DNA from: Balneolaceae bacterium
Lineage (GTDB): Bacteria > Bacteroidota > Rhodothermia > Balneolales > Balneolaceae
Assembly: GCA_003555185.1 (NCBI GenBank)
Contig: PWFZ01000400.1
Coordinates: 1 to 6,389 of the forward strand
Direction of reading: 5' to 3'
DNA length: 6,389 bases
The notes under the pieces are model-generated. The model made no database searches. It was not told the DNA's origin and saw only the letters and a program-made list of their open reading frames with translations. Made by a program: the position numbers and the translations under genes. Positions within the stretch are counted from its first letter, which is position 1. The number at the start of each line of letters is the position of its first letter. This document shows, one piece after another, positions 1-6,389 of this stretch.

Positions 1-151
1 ACTATTAAATTATGATCCGTTTCGGTGCTAAACAGGATGTTAGCTACCCAATCCATTGCAGTTCAACCACAGTATTTTATGCAGAGGCCTGCGGGGTTAT
101 TTTCCTCTGTGAAACTCTGTGCATCCCTTTGCGGTTCTCTAAAAAAATCAT
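1..151. other. Intergenic region downstream of the outer-membrane gene
   Basis: No convincing gene is present. A plus-strand open frame (12-245) runs through it into the outer-membrane gene but has no family-like features. Apart from the CTCTGTG repeat, I see only a weak GCAG/CTGC pairing at 81-92 without a T-tract, and no clear terminator. Confidence 0.6.
105..140. repeat. Degenerate short intergenic repeat (CTCTGTG units)
   Basis: Two exact CTCTGTG units at 105-111 and 115-121, separated by AAA, are followed by CCTTTGCGGTTCTCT (126-140). On the minus strand this reads as AGAGAACCGCAAAGG then CACAGAG-TTT-CACAGAG. From memory, similar CACAGAG/GCAAAG strings recur as dispersed noncoding repeats in many environmental bacterial genomes. 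The element lies just after the stop codon of the outer-membrane gene. Function is unknown and the match to any named family is not verified. Confidence 0.4.
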
Positions 152-781
152 CTACAAACCTACACTCAAGATAATAGAGAACGTGCTATTCTTCTGTGGC
201 CTCTCAAAACTCCCACAGCATTCTGAATTAAATCCTGATTTGTAGATTCTGGTAAACCCCTGAGTATACCGCGCTTCTATACTAAGTCTCTGAGATACAA
301 ACGGCAGATCCATCCCCAAACCGCCGACGAGCCCAATATCCGTTGAGTTGGTGGAGTGTTCAATATCTATGGAAGAGAATTCCGACCGTAATAAATAGGC
401 AAATGACGGACCTGTTAATAGATACCATTCTGTTTGATGGGTGATGTTACCGGTGTACTTAAGAAGGAGGGGGACTTCAATATAATCAAGGCTTAAAGTA
501 CCTCTGCGAACAATATCACCGGACTGCCATGTTGACCTGGACCCTCGTTGAGTGTAGAGCAGTTCAGGTTGAACAGACAGAGGCGTTTGCCTTATATCTA
601 CATTTCCATACACCCCAAAACTGAAAGCAACACGATTTTGGGTATCGAAATCTGAGTTAGTAAAGTTGGCAATATTAACACCGCTTTTAATGCCGTACCC
701 AATCTTTTGAGCATCTGACTGATGAGCTGTGATTCCAACGATGAAAGTACATACAGTGAGTATCTTGATGAAGTGTCGCAT
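152..781 (-). CDS. PorT-like outer-membrane beta-barrel protein
   Basis: A complete 209-residue protein. An N-terminal Sec signal peptide (basic Arg2/Lys6, hydrophobic core about 7-19) has a likely cleavage site after Ala24 in SDAQK. The mature part starts with GYGIKSGVNIANF and continues as alternating amphipathic strands with recognisable family landmarks: PELLYTQRG (72-80), DYIEVPLLLKY (99-109), GPSFAYLL (124-131), GLGMDLP (154-160) and RLSIEARYTQGF (165-176). It ends in the strand FSIILSVGL. This is the pattern of the small 8-stranded 'outer membrane protein beta-barrel' (PorT-type) family common in Bacteroidota and relatives. The specific role is unknown. Adjacent cysteines Cys188-Cys189 lie in a probable loop before the final strand. 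It is separated from the PPTase by 212 bases and a candidate terminator, so it is probably not part of the polyketide operon, although it lies on the same strand. Confidence 0.88.
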   Translation of the reverse strand: MRHFIKILTVCTFIVGITAHQSDAQKIGYGIKSGVNIANFTNSDFDTQNRVAFSFGVYGNVDIRQTPLSVQPELLYTQRGSRSTWQSGDIVRRGTLSLDYIEVPLLLKYTGNITHQTEWYLLTGPSFAYLLRSEFSSIDIEHSTNSTDIGLVGGLGMDLPFVSQRLSIEARYTQGFTRIYKSGFNSECCGSFERPQKNSTFSIILSVGL

Positions 782-993
782 AAAGAGTGATTTGTTTACA
801 ATTAACTCGCTCGCTGATATCTGTGCACTACGTGATGATTTATCGTTTTGAAGGATATGATAATCATCTGTTTTTATACAAATTACAAGTCAGAGAGTTG
901 ATACACCTATCAAGCTTAATAAATAGTGTGGATTTAAGTAGAAAAGAATCCACAATAAATAAGGGCTTTCATGATATTCAACGCAACATGAAA
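782..993. other. Intergenic region between PPTase and outer-membrane gene
   Basis: These 212 bases should hold the end of the PKS operon transcript and the promoter of the outer-membrane gene on the minus strand. I see the inverted repeat at 927-954 and a near-match to the Bacteroidota -7 element (minus strand TAATTTG at about 878-884, one base short of TAnnTTTG), which is too weak to call a promoter. The leader just before the ATG at 781 is A/T-rich with no Shine-Dalgarno sequence. A plus-strand open frame across the region looks like chance. Confidence 0.5.
927..954 (-). terminator. Inverted repeat, candidate terminator of the PKS-PPTase operon
   Basis: The arms TGTGGATT (927-934) and AATCCACA (947-954) are perfect 8-bp complements around a 12-base loop. 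On the minus strand the hairpin begins 39 bases after the PPTase stop codon and precedes the outer-membrane gene, which is where an operon terminator would lie. The sequence after the stem (minus strand CTATTTATTAAG) is AT-rich but not a clean T-tract, and the stem has only four G/C pairs, so intrinsic termination is uncertain. It could instead be a protein-binding palindrome or chance. Confidence 0.35.
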
Positions 994-1740
994 TCAGTTA
1001 TCAGGGTGGAAGTAACTGAGATTAACTTTTTCCTTCTGAATAGCGAAAGCTGATTTAAACCCTTTTTTTGTTTCTATGTTATGGACAAACCAATTCCCAT
1101 AATTTTTCTCATTCGGTAGCTCCCAAAGTACTTTACCATTTTGGTGGGTAACATTAAAATCCTGCAGCGGAATACTGAGCCCTTTTCCGATCCCTTTTAT
1201 TAAGGATTCTTTTTTGGTCCAGATTTTAAAAAACGTTTCAGCTCTTTCATCTCTGGTGCAATTCATCATTATTTGAAATTCAATTTCAGAGAAGTGACTT
1301 TTACCAATGCCTTCTATATCCACTGCAGGATCAATTCTCTCGATATCTACCCCTATTTCCGAATTTGAAAAGCCCAGAAGTAACTGGTCACCGGAGTGAG
1401 AGATATTAAAAAAAAGATTCATCTCACAAGCGGGTTTACCGAATGAATCCGGAATTATCTTCACGTTTTCAGGAGTATTATCAGTGTAATATGCCAGCAT
1501 TATTTTAGTAGTGTATCTTCCAATCACAAACAGATCATGATCTTTGCGGAACCTGAATCTTAGTGCCCGGTTTTTTTCATCTTCATTCAAGAGATATTTC
1601 GAATAGTTTTTTAAATCCTTGTAAACATTACTGTCTACTTCCCACAAGTGTACATCTTGTTCTTCAAGCTTTTCAACTTTATTTGATAACATCAGAGAGT
1701 TAAAAAGATTTTTAAAATTTTTATGATAGGTTGTTAACAC
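994..1740 (-). CDS. Sfp-type 4'-phosphopantetheinyl transferase
   Basis: A 248-residue cytosolic enzyme of the Sfp/AcpS superfamily. It transfers phosphopantetheine from CoA to the conserved Ser of carrier domains, here most likely Ser951 of the PKS and the ACP of the upstream loading protein. Family motifs appear in order: GKP (101-103), FNISHS (111-116), GVDIE (130-134, with Mg-binding Asp132 and Glu134), and WTKKES (174-179, with catalytic-region Glu178 and Lys177). The N-terminal LNEDEKNRALRF stretch (51-62) also fits. The start is uncertain. The GTG at 1740 lies only 9 bases after the PKS stop and would allow translational coupling. The ATG at 1692 (residue 17) would give a 232-residue protein closer to the usual family length. 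Neither has a Shine-Dalgarno sequence. The beginning of the gene is very AT-rich (13 G/C in 60 bases at 1681-1740). The gene ends with TGA at 994-996 and appears to be the last gene of the operon. Confidence 0.95.
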   Translation of the reverse strand: MLTTYHKNFKNLFNSLMLSNKVEKLEEQDVHLWEVDSNVYKDLKNYSKYLLNEDEKNRALRFRFRKDHDLFVIGRYTTKIMLAYYTDNTPENVKIIPDSFGKPACEMNLFFNISHSGDQLLLGFSNSEIGVDIERIDPAVDIEGIGKSHFSEIEFQIMMNCTRDERAETFFKIWTKKESLIKGIGKGLSIPLQDFNVTHQNGKVLWELPNEKNYGNWFVHNIETKKGFKSAFAIQKEKVNLSYFHPDN

Positions 1741-1749
1741 TAATCAGTA

Positions 1750-4700
1750 TTAAGTTGTTACGTTTTCTTGAGGAATCAGTCTTTCGTGCTTCAGAACGAT
1801 AGATTTATCTGTATCAGACACATCCAGTTTCGACTTCCATATAGATCGTATCACTTTTGCAGTGCCATTTACATAGGGGGCTTTAAACATTTCGCCGCTC
1901 ATAATAACTCCATCGTCTTCTATCAGATGAATATTCATGTCTCCTTTTGTGAACCCTGACCAGTCTGACGCGGGGTCTGAGGAGAAATTTGCAGTGACCT
2001 CTTTAGATAACAACAGCTCAACATCTGCTTTGAAATCTCCGTTGAGTTTCGATACGTAATTATCATGAGCAATTCTATTTGCAAGTTCCACATCTCTCAG
2101 GGCGGTGGGGATACTCATATTGATGAAATCCTTAATTTGTAAGTATGAATTGAAGGCTAGAATTTTGGATTTTAATTTTAACCTGCCGAAAATTTTGTTA
2201 CATAAATAAATAATTGTCTGAGTATATGATTTATTTTCAATCTCCGACTCATGCTTACTCTTACTTTGTTTGAATGAAAATTTATTAAATGATTTTACAG
2301 GTTTTTTATCCAGCACTTTAGAATATGCCGGAGGATACGGATCGATCATCAGAATGGGATCATATGATTCTCCCATCTTATCCAGTTTTTTTGCAATCTC
2401 TCTTGATACCAGTGTGCCATAACAATAGCCTCCAAATGAATAAGGCCCTTGGGGCTGAACTTCCTTCATCTCTTTTATGATCCGGTCAGCCATTGCTTCA
2501 ATACTAGTCAAAGGGGCCTCTTCGCCGGATAAACCCACAGATTGAACACCATAGAATGGACGAATATCACCAAGAAGTTTGGCCAGTTCAGATAAAAATA
2601 ACACATTCCCGAAATGTCCATGAATACAGTAGAAAGGTCTTTCCTTACCTTCATTCTGAATATTAACCAGTACAGATATATTATTCTTTTTGGCTTGTAT
2701 TTTTTCTGCTTCCGGAATTTCGGACTCATTTAACTGTGGTTCTATCAACTCCGCAATCTGTTCAATGGTAGGAGCCTTAAACAATGTCGATAACGGTAAC
2801 CGAACGTCCAGCTTCCGTTTTATCTCATCAAAGAGTTGCAGCGCGACCAGTGAGTTTCCGCCAAGATCAAAAAAGTTATCATCTTTTTTGATGTGTTCGA
2901 TTCCAAGATATTCCTCCCAGATAGCCGTAAGCTCATCTTTTACGCTTCTTTTTTCTGTGCCTTGCTTATTAACATCATCAATAGCTTGTCCATTGATTGT
3001 AGATTTTGAATGAAGGTCTGATCCCATTATTTCCGGATCGATCCAATATCTTTTCCTCTGAAAGGCATACGTTGGAATCGGTATTTTATAAACCGGGTTC
3101 TCTTTGTATACCCGTTCCCATTCCACCGGGTAACCACACGACCATAACCTCCCCAGTGCAGTCATTACAAAAATATTGTCATCTTGCGACTGTTTTGGGT
3201 GCCTCATTGATTGGATCACAACCTGGTTTAATGATATGTCGGGATGTTGTTTTGCCAGGGTTGTGAGTGTATTATTAGGACCTATCTCCAGTAAGATCCA
3301 CTCCGGTCGATCAAACAATTTCTCAACTGCCTCGGCATATCGTACGGGCCGTCTGATATTATCCACCCAGTAATCAGGATTTCTAAGCTCATTTGGAGAA
3401 GTCCAGTCAGCCGTAACAGTAGAAATGACCGGTATTGAAGGAGGGGAGAAGGTCATGGCAGATACAAATTCACGATACTTTTCCAGCACCGGATCCATCA
3501 TATGTGAATGGAAAGCATGCGAGGTTTCAAGCAAACGGGTGTGTACGTCCATTGCATCAAAAATTTGTTTTATGCCTTCGATCGCATCTGTATCACCGGA
3601 TATAACACAGGATAATGGAGTATTGATTACTGAAATTGACAGTCTGTCATTCAGATACTGTTCAACCTCCGATGGCGGTAACATAACGGTTAACATGGAT
3701 CCCGGCTCAAGCTCCTGCATAATACGTCCTCTCATGGCGATCAGTTTAAGGCCGGTCTCCAGATCAAATACTCCGGCTATACATGCTGCAGTGAATTCAC
3801 CCATACTATGGCCAAGCACAGCCACCGGCTTTACTCCGAGGCCCATCCAGTACATAGCCAGCGAATATTCAATTGAAAAAATTGCGGGCTGTGCATATAC
3901 CGTGTCTTGTAATTTATTGGTTGCCATTTCTTCATTACCCGATGCAGGGTATATCACTTTTCTGATATCCACACCTAATATAGGCATCAGTATCTCGGCA
4001 CATTTGTCGAGGTGCTTTCTGAAAACTGTATTCGATCGGTACAAATCCAGACCCATATTTACATATTGGGAAGCCTGTCCGGGAAACAGAAAAACCACTT
4101 CTCTGCTATCAGCATGATCATTAAAAGTTTTTACCGAAGCTGCAGGAAGTTTTTCAAGCTTTCTAATAGCATCATCCCGGTTTTCAGCTATAAGAAATCG
4201 TTTATGAGGAAGCTCTTTTCTTCCTGTTTGAAGTGTAAAAGCTACATTTGGAAGGCTTATGTTTGGAGACTCTTTTAAGAATACAGCGAGTTTTTCAGAG
4301 TAATCATCCAATGCAGATTCTTTTTTTGCCGAATAGGTTATAAGCAGAGGCCATTGATCTTCAACGATTGGTTTTTCAATAGCCGGTGCTTCCTGGAGAA
4401 TCACATGTGCATTGGTGCCTCCCATACCCAGGCTGGTCACTCCGGCAAGTAGCGGTGACCCATCCTCCGATTCCCATTTTTTCAGGCTGTTATTGACATA
4501 AAAGGGGCTGTTTTTAAAATCAATGGCCGGATTAGGTTCGTCAAAATTGATGCTTGGAGGAATCATCTTATGCTTTAAAGCCATCACAGTTTTTATCAAT
4601 CCTGCAGCTCCTGCACCGGCATCAAGGTGACCGATATTCGGTTTTACCGAGCCAATACCACAATAGCCCTTACGATCTGTGAACGCCCGGTAGGCTTTTG

Positions 4701-5703
4701 ATAGCGCCCTGATCTCAATTGGATCGCCAATGAATGTACCGGTACCGTGCGTTTCCACATAAGATATATCGTCTGCACTGACCCCGGCATTTGCGAGTGC
4801 CTCCACAACCACTTTTGATTGGCCGTCCACGCTTGGAGCTGTGTAATCTGTTTTCATGGCGCCGTCATTATTTATTGCTGACCCTTTAATGACTGCATAA
4901 ATATTATCATCGTCGCGTATAGCGTCATCAAGTCGCTTAAGCAGAACAACCCCCGCACCATTGCCGAAGATTGTGCCTGTTGCTTTTGCATCAAATGCCC
5001 TGCAGTGTCCGTCTTTAGTGAAAATATTGCCTTCTTTATGCAAATGTCCCGCTTCGTGGGGAACCCATACGGCAACTCCGCCAGCAAGTGCCATAGTACA
5101 CTCTCCATTTAAAATGCTCTGTATTGATAAGTGAACCGAAACCAGACTGGAGGAACATGCTGTTTGCACGGTAACAGCGGGTCCGTTAAGGTTTAGCTGA
5201 TAGGAGACTCTATTTGCCAGGAAACTGTTATCATTGCCTACAACAGATGGAAGAAATTCAGTATAAAAATGTTTATGGACTCCGCTGAAAACCATGTAGG
5301 AATTAATTGCGCATCCCCCAAAGACCCCAACCGGCTCTTCATATGCATGTGGATTATACCCCGCATCTTCGAAAGCTTCCCAGCAACATTCCAGGAACAG
5401 TCGTTGTTGGGGATCCATCATCGATACTTCTCTGGGAGTATATCCGAAGAAATGAGCGTCAAACTTATCATAGTTATCCAGGATGGGAGAAACTTTTACA
5501 TAATCAGGATCTTTTAACAGGTCCGGATTCACACCTGAAGCAATGATCTGTTCATCATTCAACTGTGTAAAACACTCTCTTCCGTTTTTCAGATTCTCCC
5601 AGTATTCATGGATATTATTAGCCTTGGGAAACCGCCCGGCCATTCCTATGATTGCGATATCAAAAGCACTATTTGTATATTTATTATTCAAATATCCCCT
5701 CAT
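1750..5703 (-). CDS. Single-module type I polyketide synthase, KS-AT-ACP-TE
   Basis: A complete 1317-residue cytoplasmic cis-AT PKS module. The KS (about 14-440) has Cys183 in TACSSSL, His319 in THGTG and His359 in KPNIGHL, so the full condensing triad is present. A KS-AT linker follows (about 445-530). The AT (about 536-835) has PGQ at 541-543, nucleophile Ser633 in GHSMGE, Arg658 and the motif HAFH (729-732), which predicts malonyl-CoA. The post-AT linker ends in PTYAFQRKRYW near 887. Only about 25 residues separate it from the ACP (about 918-990, Ser951 in DLGGNSL), so there is no room for KR, DH, ER or methyltransferase. The TE (about 1020-1290) has the elbow GGYCYG with Cys1094 in place of Ser, a candidate acid Asp1121, a Lys/Ser-rich lid region (about 1130-1200), and no visible catalytic His. 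The module should add one unreduced two-carbon unit and release the chain. The N terminus is short, without an obvious docking domain. The start ATG follows an A-rich leader; stop TAA lies 9 bases before the PPTase GTG. Confidence 0.95.
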   Translation of the reverse strand: MRGYLNNKYTNSAFDIAIIGMAGRFPKANNIHEYWENLKNGRECFTQLNDEQIIASGVNPDLLKDPDYVKVSPILDNYDKFDAHFFGYTPREVSMMDPQQRLFLECCWEAFEDAGYNPHAYEEPVGVFGGCAINSYMVFSGVHKHFYTEFLPSVVGNDNSFLANRVSYQLNLNGPAVTVQTACSSSLVSVHLSIQSILNGECTMALAGGVAVWVPHEAGHLHKEGNIFTKDGHCRAFDAKATGTIFGNGAGVVLLKRLDDAIRDDDNIYAVIKGSAINNDGAMKTDYTAPSVDGQSKVVVEALANAGVSADDISYVETHGTGTFIGDPIEIRALSKAYRAFTDRKGYCGIGSVKPNIGHLDAGAGAAGLIKTVMALKHKMIPPSINFDEPNPAIDFKNSPFYVNNSLKKWESEDGSPLLAGVTSLGMGGTNAHVILQEAPAIEKPIVEDQWPLLITYSAKKESALDDYSEKLAVFLKESPNISLPNVAFTLQTGRKELPHKRFLIAENRDDAIRKLEKLPAASVKTFNDHADSREVVFLFPGQASQYVNMGLDLYRSNTVFRKHLDKCAEILMPILGVDIRKVIYPASGNEEMATNKLQDTVYAQPAIFSIEYSLAMYWMGLGVKPVAVLGHSMGEFTAACIAGVFDLETGLKLIAMRGRIMQELEPGSMLTVMLPPSEVEQYLNDRLSISVINTPLSCVISGDTDAIEGIKQIFDAMDVHTRLLETSHAFHSHMMDPVLEKYREFVSAMTFSPPSIPVISTVTADWTSPNELRNPDYWVDNIRRPVRYAEAVEKLFDRPEWILLEIGPNNTLTTLAKQHPDISLNQVVIQSMRHPKQSQDDNIFVMTALGRLWSCGYPVEWERVYKENPVYKIPIPTYAFQRKRYWIDPEIMGSDLHSKSTINGQAIDDVNKQGTEKRSVKDELTAIWEEYLGIEHIKKDDNFFDLGGNSLVALQLFDEIKRKLDVRLPLSTLFKAPTIEQIAELIEPQLNESEIPEAEKIQAKKNNISVLVNIQNEGKERPFYCIHGHFGNVLFLSELAKLLGDIRPFYGVQSVGLSGEEAPLTSIEAMADRIIKEMKEVQPQGPYSFGGYCYGTLVSREIAKKLDKMGESYDPILMIDPYPPAYSKVLDKKPVKSFNKFSFKQSKSKHESEIENKSYTQTIIYLCNKIFGRLKLKSKILAFNSYLQIKDFINMSIPTALRDVELANRIAHDNYVSKLNGDFKADVELLLSKEVTANFSSDPASDWSGFTKGDMNIHLIEDDGVIMSGEMFKAPYVNGTAKVIRSIWKSKLDVSDTDKSIVLKHERLIPQENVTT

Positions 5704-5723
5704 ATTTTTTTGCTAACGTATTT
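5704..5723 (-). promoter_or_regulatory. Short intergenic leader and start region of the PKS
   Basis: Only 20 bases separate the TAA of the loading protein from the PKS ATG. On the minus strand the leader ends in GCAAAAAAAT directly before ATG. It is A-rich and lacks a Shine-Dalgarno motif, as is common for translation starts in Bacteroidota-like genomes. There is no space for a separate promoter, which supports cotranscription of the two genes. Confidence 0.5.
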
Positions 5724-6389
5724 TTAATCTCTTTGTTTGAATCGGTCTCTTCTCAATGCTGCTCTCTGTATTATCTTGCTGAATTCAGTGTTTTCAGCCT
5801 GTGTGCCCTCAATAAGATTTACCAGTGATTGAATTGTCGAATGCTCAAAAAGACTTACGATGGTAAGGTTCTTGTTGAACCGCTCATTTAATTGCGAGAG
5901 CACTTCAACGGCTTTTAGAGATGTACCACCTATATCAAAGAAGTGTTGATCCGGCCCAATGCCTGTTTTATCCAGAACGTTTTCCCAAATTGCTGTTATT
6001 ATTTGAACAGTTCTTTTCTTTTTTGACGATGATGATCTCGAAGGTATAGTGGCTGTTATATATCCATTTGAACTTAATAGATGAGTAATTTTCGATGCAT
6101 TATTCAAAAAATGTGCTATCTGTTCAAAGAGCATACCATTATGGTTTACCTGTACTTTTGGGGTAGAAACCTTATCCTGTCCGTTGGCTATATTTTCATA
6201 TGACTTACTTTTTTCAGGAGCATAACTCAGCTTGCTAACATAAGCGGAAGATGTCATGTAACCTTTTATTATTGGGGAGAAACCCTCTGTAAAATCTTCT
6301 GATACGGACGTTAGAAAGTTCATGGCGGGTTGGTTTTTTTCGGAACTTCGAAAATTAATTTGAACGGAATCTATTCCCTTTGTTATAGC
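5724..6389 (-). CDS. C-terminal part of an FkbH-like/ACP loading protein (5' end outside window)
   Basis: Partial gene: the frame is open without a stop from the TAA at 5724-5726 to the window edge, giving 221 visible residues. The ATG at 6321-6323 is therefore probably an internal Met. Numbering from the first visible codon, residues 9-26 carry a pattern F13-R-S-S-E-K18-N19-Q-P21-A22-M-N-F25-L26. This matches my memory of the C-terminal end of FkbH-like HAD-IIIC domains, which in other pathways take a three-carbon unit (glyceryl from 1,3-bisphosphoglycerate, or lactyl) and load it on a carrier protein. A polar Ser/Lys-rich linker follows (about 30-125). Then comes an ACP/PCP domain (about 125-195) with the phosphopantetheine motif FFDIGGTSL, attachment Ser157. 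The last 14 residues are Arg-rich and helical-looking, and may dock to the next protein. The gene ends 20 bases before the PKS start. The carrier domain is certain; the FkbH assignment is an inference from a short tail, and another loading or extension module is possible. Confidence 0.85.
   Translation of the reverse strand, partial: AITKGIDSVQINFRSSEKNQPAMNFLTSVSEDFTEGFSPIIKGYMTSSAYVSKLSYAPEKSKSYENIANGQDKVSTPKVQVNHNGMLFEQIAHFLNNASKITHLLSSNGYITATIPSRSSSSKKKRTVQIITAIWENVLDKTGIGPDQHFFDIGGTSLKAVEVLSQLNERFNKNLTIVSLFEHSTIQSLVNLIEGTQAENTEFSKIIQRAALRRDRFKQRD

Noticed and set aside
81..92. Hairpin GCAG/CTGC as terminator of the outer-membrane gene
   Set aside because: Only four base pairs and no T-tract follows on the minus strand.
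12..245. Plus-strand open frame of 77 codons at the left edge
   Set aside because: It runs into the outer-membrane gene in antisense, has mixed composition with many Cys, and passes through the noncoding repeat.
787..1053. Plus-strand open frame of 88 codons in the gap between PPTase and outer-membrane gene
   Set aside because: It overlaps the PPTase 3' end, has no family-like sequence, and lies across the likely operon terminator.
2734..3100. A ketoreductase or other modifying domain between AT and ACP
   Set aside because: Only about 25 residues lie between the post-AT linker and the ACP, so there is no space for one.
3425..4117. Long plus-strand open frame of 230 codons opposite the AT domain
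   Set aside because: It lies entirely antisense to a well-conserved AT with all catalytic motifs. The translated product shows no recognisable domain and is explained by codon structure of the real gene.
1750..5703. Trans-AT or fatty-acid/PUFA-type synthase
   Set aside because: A full malonyl-type AT sits in cis with the usual KS-AT linkers, and there are no tandem ACPs.
5724..6323. A complete 199-residue ACP protein starting at the ATG at 6323
   Set aside because: The frame has no stop upstream of this ATG to the window edge, and the upstream residues look like protein continuing from a larger domain.

Overview
The window looks like part of a small type I polyketide biosynthetic gene cluster from a bacterium of the Bacteroidota/Balneolota kind. 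Three things point there. There is a short PorT-like outer-membrane beta-barrel protein with a Sec signal peptide. Base composition is low to medium GC (about 22-28% in hand-counted AT-rich stretches, 58% in one KS-coding stretch). Translation starts have A/T-rich leaders and no clear Shine-Dalgarno sequence. The phylum call is an inference, not a database result.

All four supported genes lie on the minus strand, so transcription runs from right to left. (1) At 5724-6389 is the C-terminal end of a larger protein whose reading frame stays open to the window edge. Its first visible residues resemble the end of an FkbH-like (HAD-IIIC) acyl-loading domain, and it ends in an acyl carrier protein (ACP) domain. 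(2) After 20 bases comes a 1317-residue one-module PKS, KS-AT-ACP-TE (1750-5703). It has a malonyl-type AT and no reducing domains. (3) Nine bases later comes an Sfp-type 4'-phosphopantetheinyl transferase (994-1740). These three are almost certainly one operon. (4) After a 212-base gap holding an 8-bp inverted repeat (possible terminator), the outer-membrane protein (152-781) is probably a separate unit.

Working model: the PPTase arms both carrier domains. The upstream FkbH-ACP protein presents a short hydroxyacyl unit, such as glyceryl or lactyl. The PKS adds one malonate without reducing it, and the terminal TE releases the product. A 2-hydroxyacyl starter extended once in this way would be set up to close to a tetronic-acid-type lactone. 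That chemistry is a hypothesis, because most of the loading protein and any further genes lie outside the window. The most unusual direct observation is the TE: its nucleophile elbow has Cys instead of Ser, and the expected C-terminal catalytic His is not visible.

The left end (1-151) has no gene. It holds a short degenerate CTCTGTG repeat that resembles dispersed intergenic repeats seen in environmental bacterial genomes.
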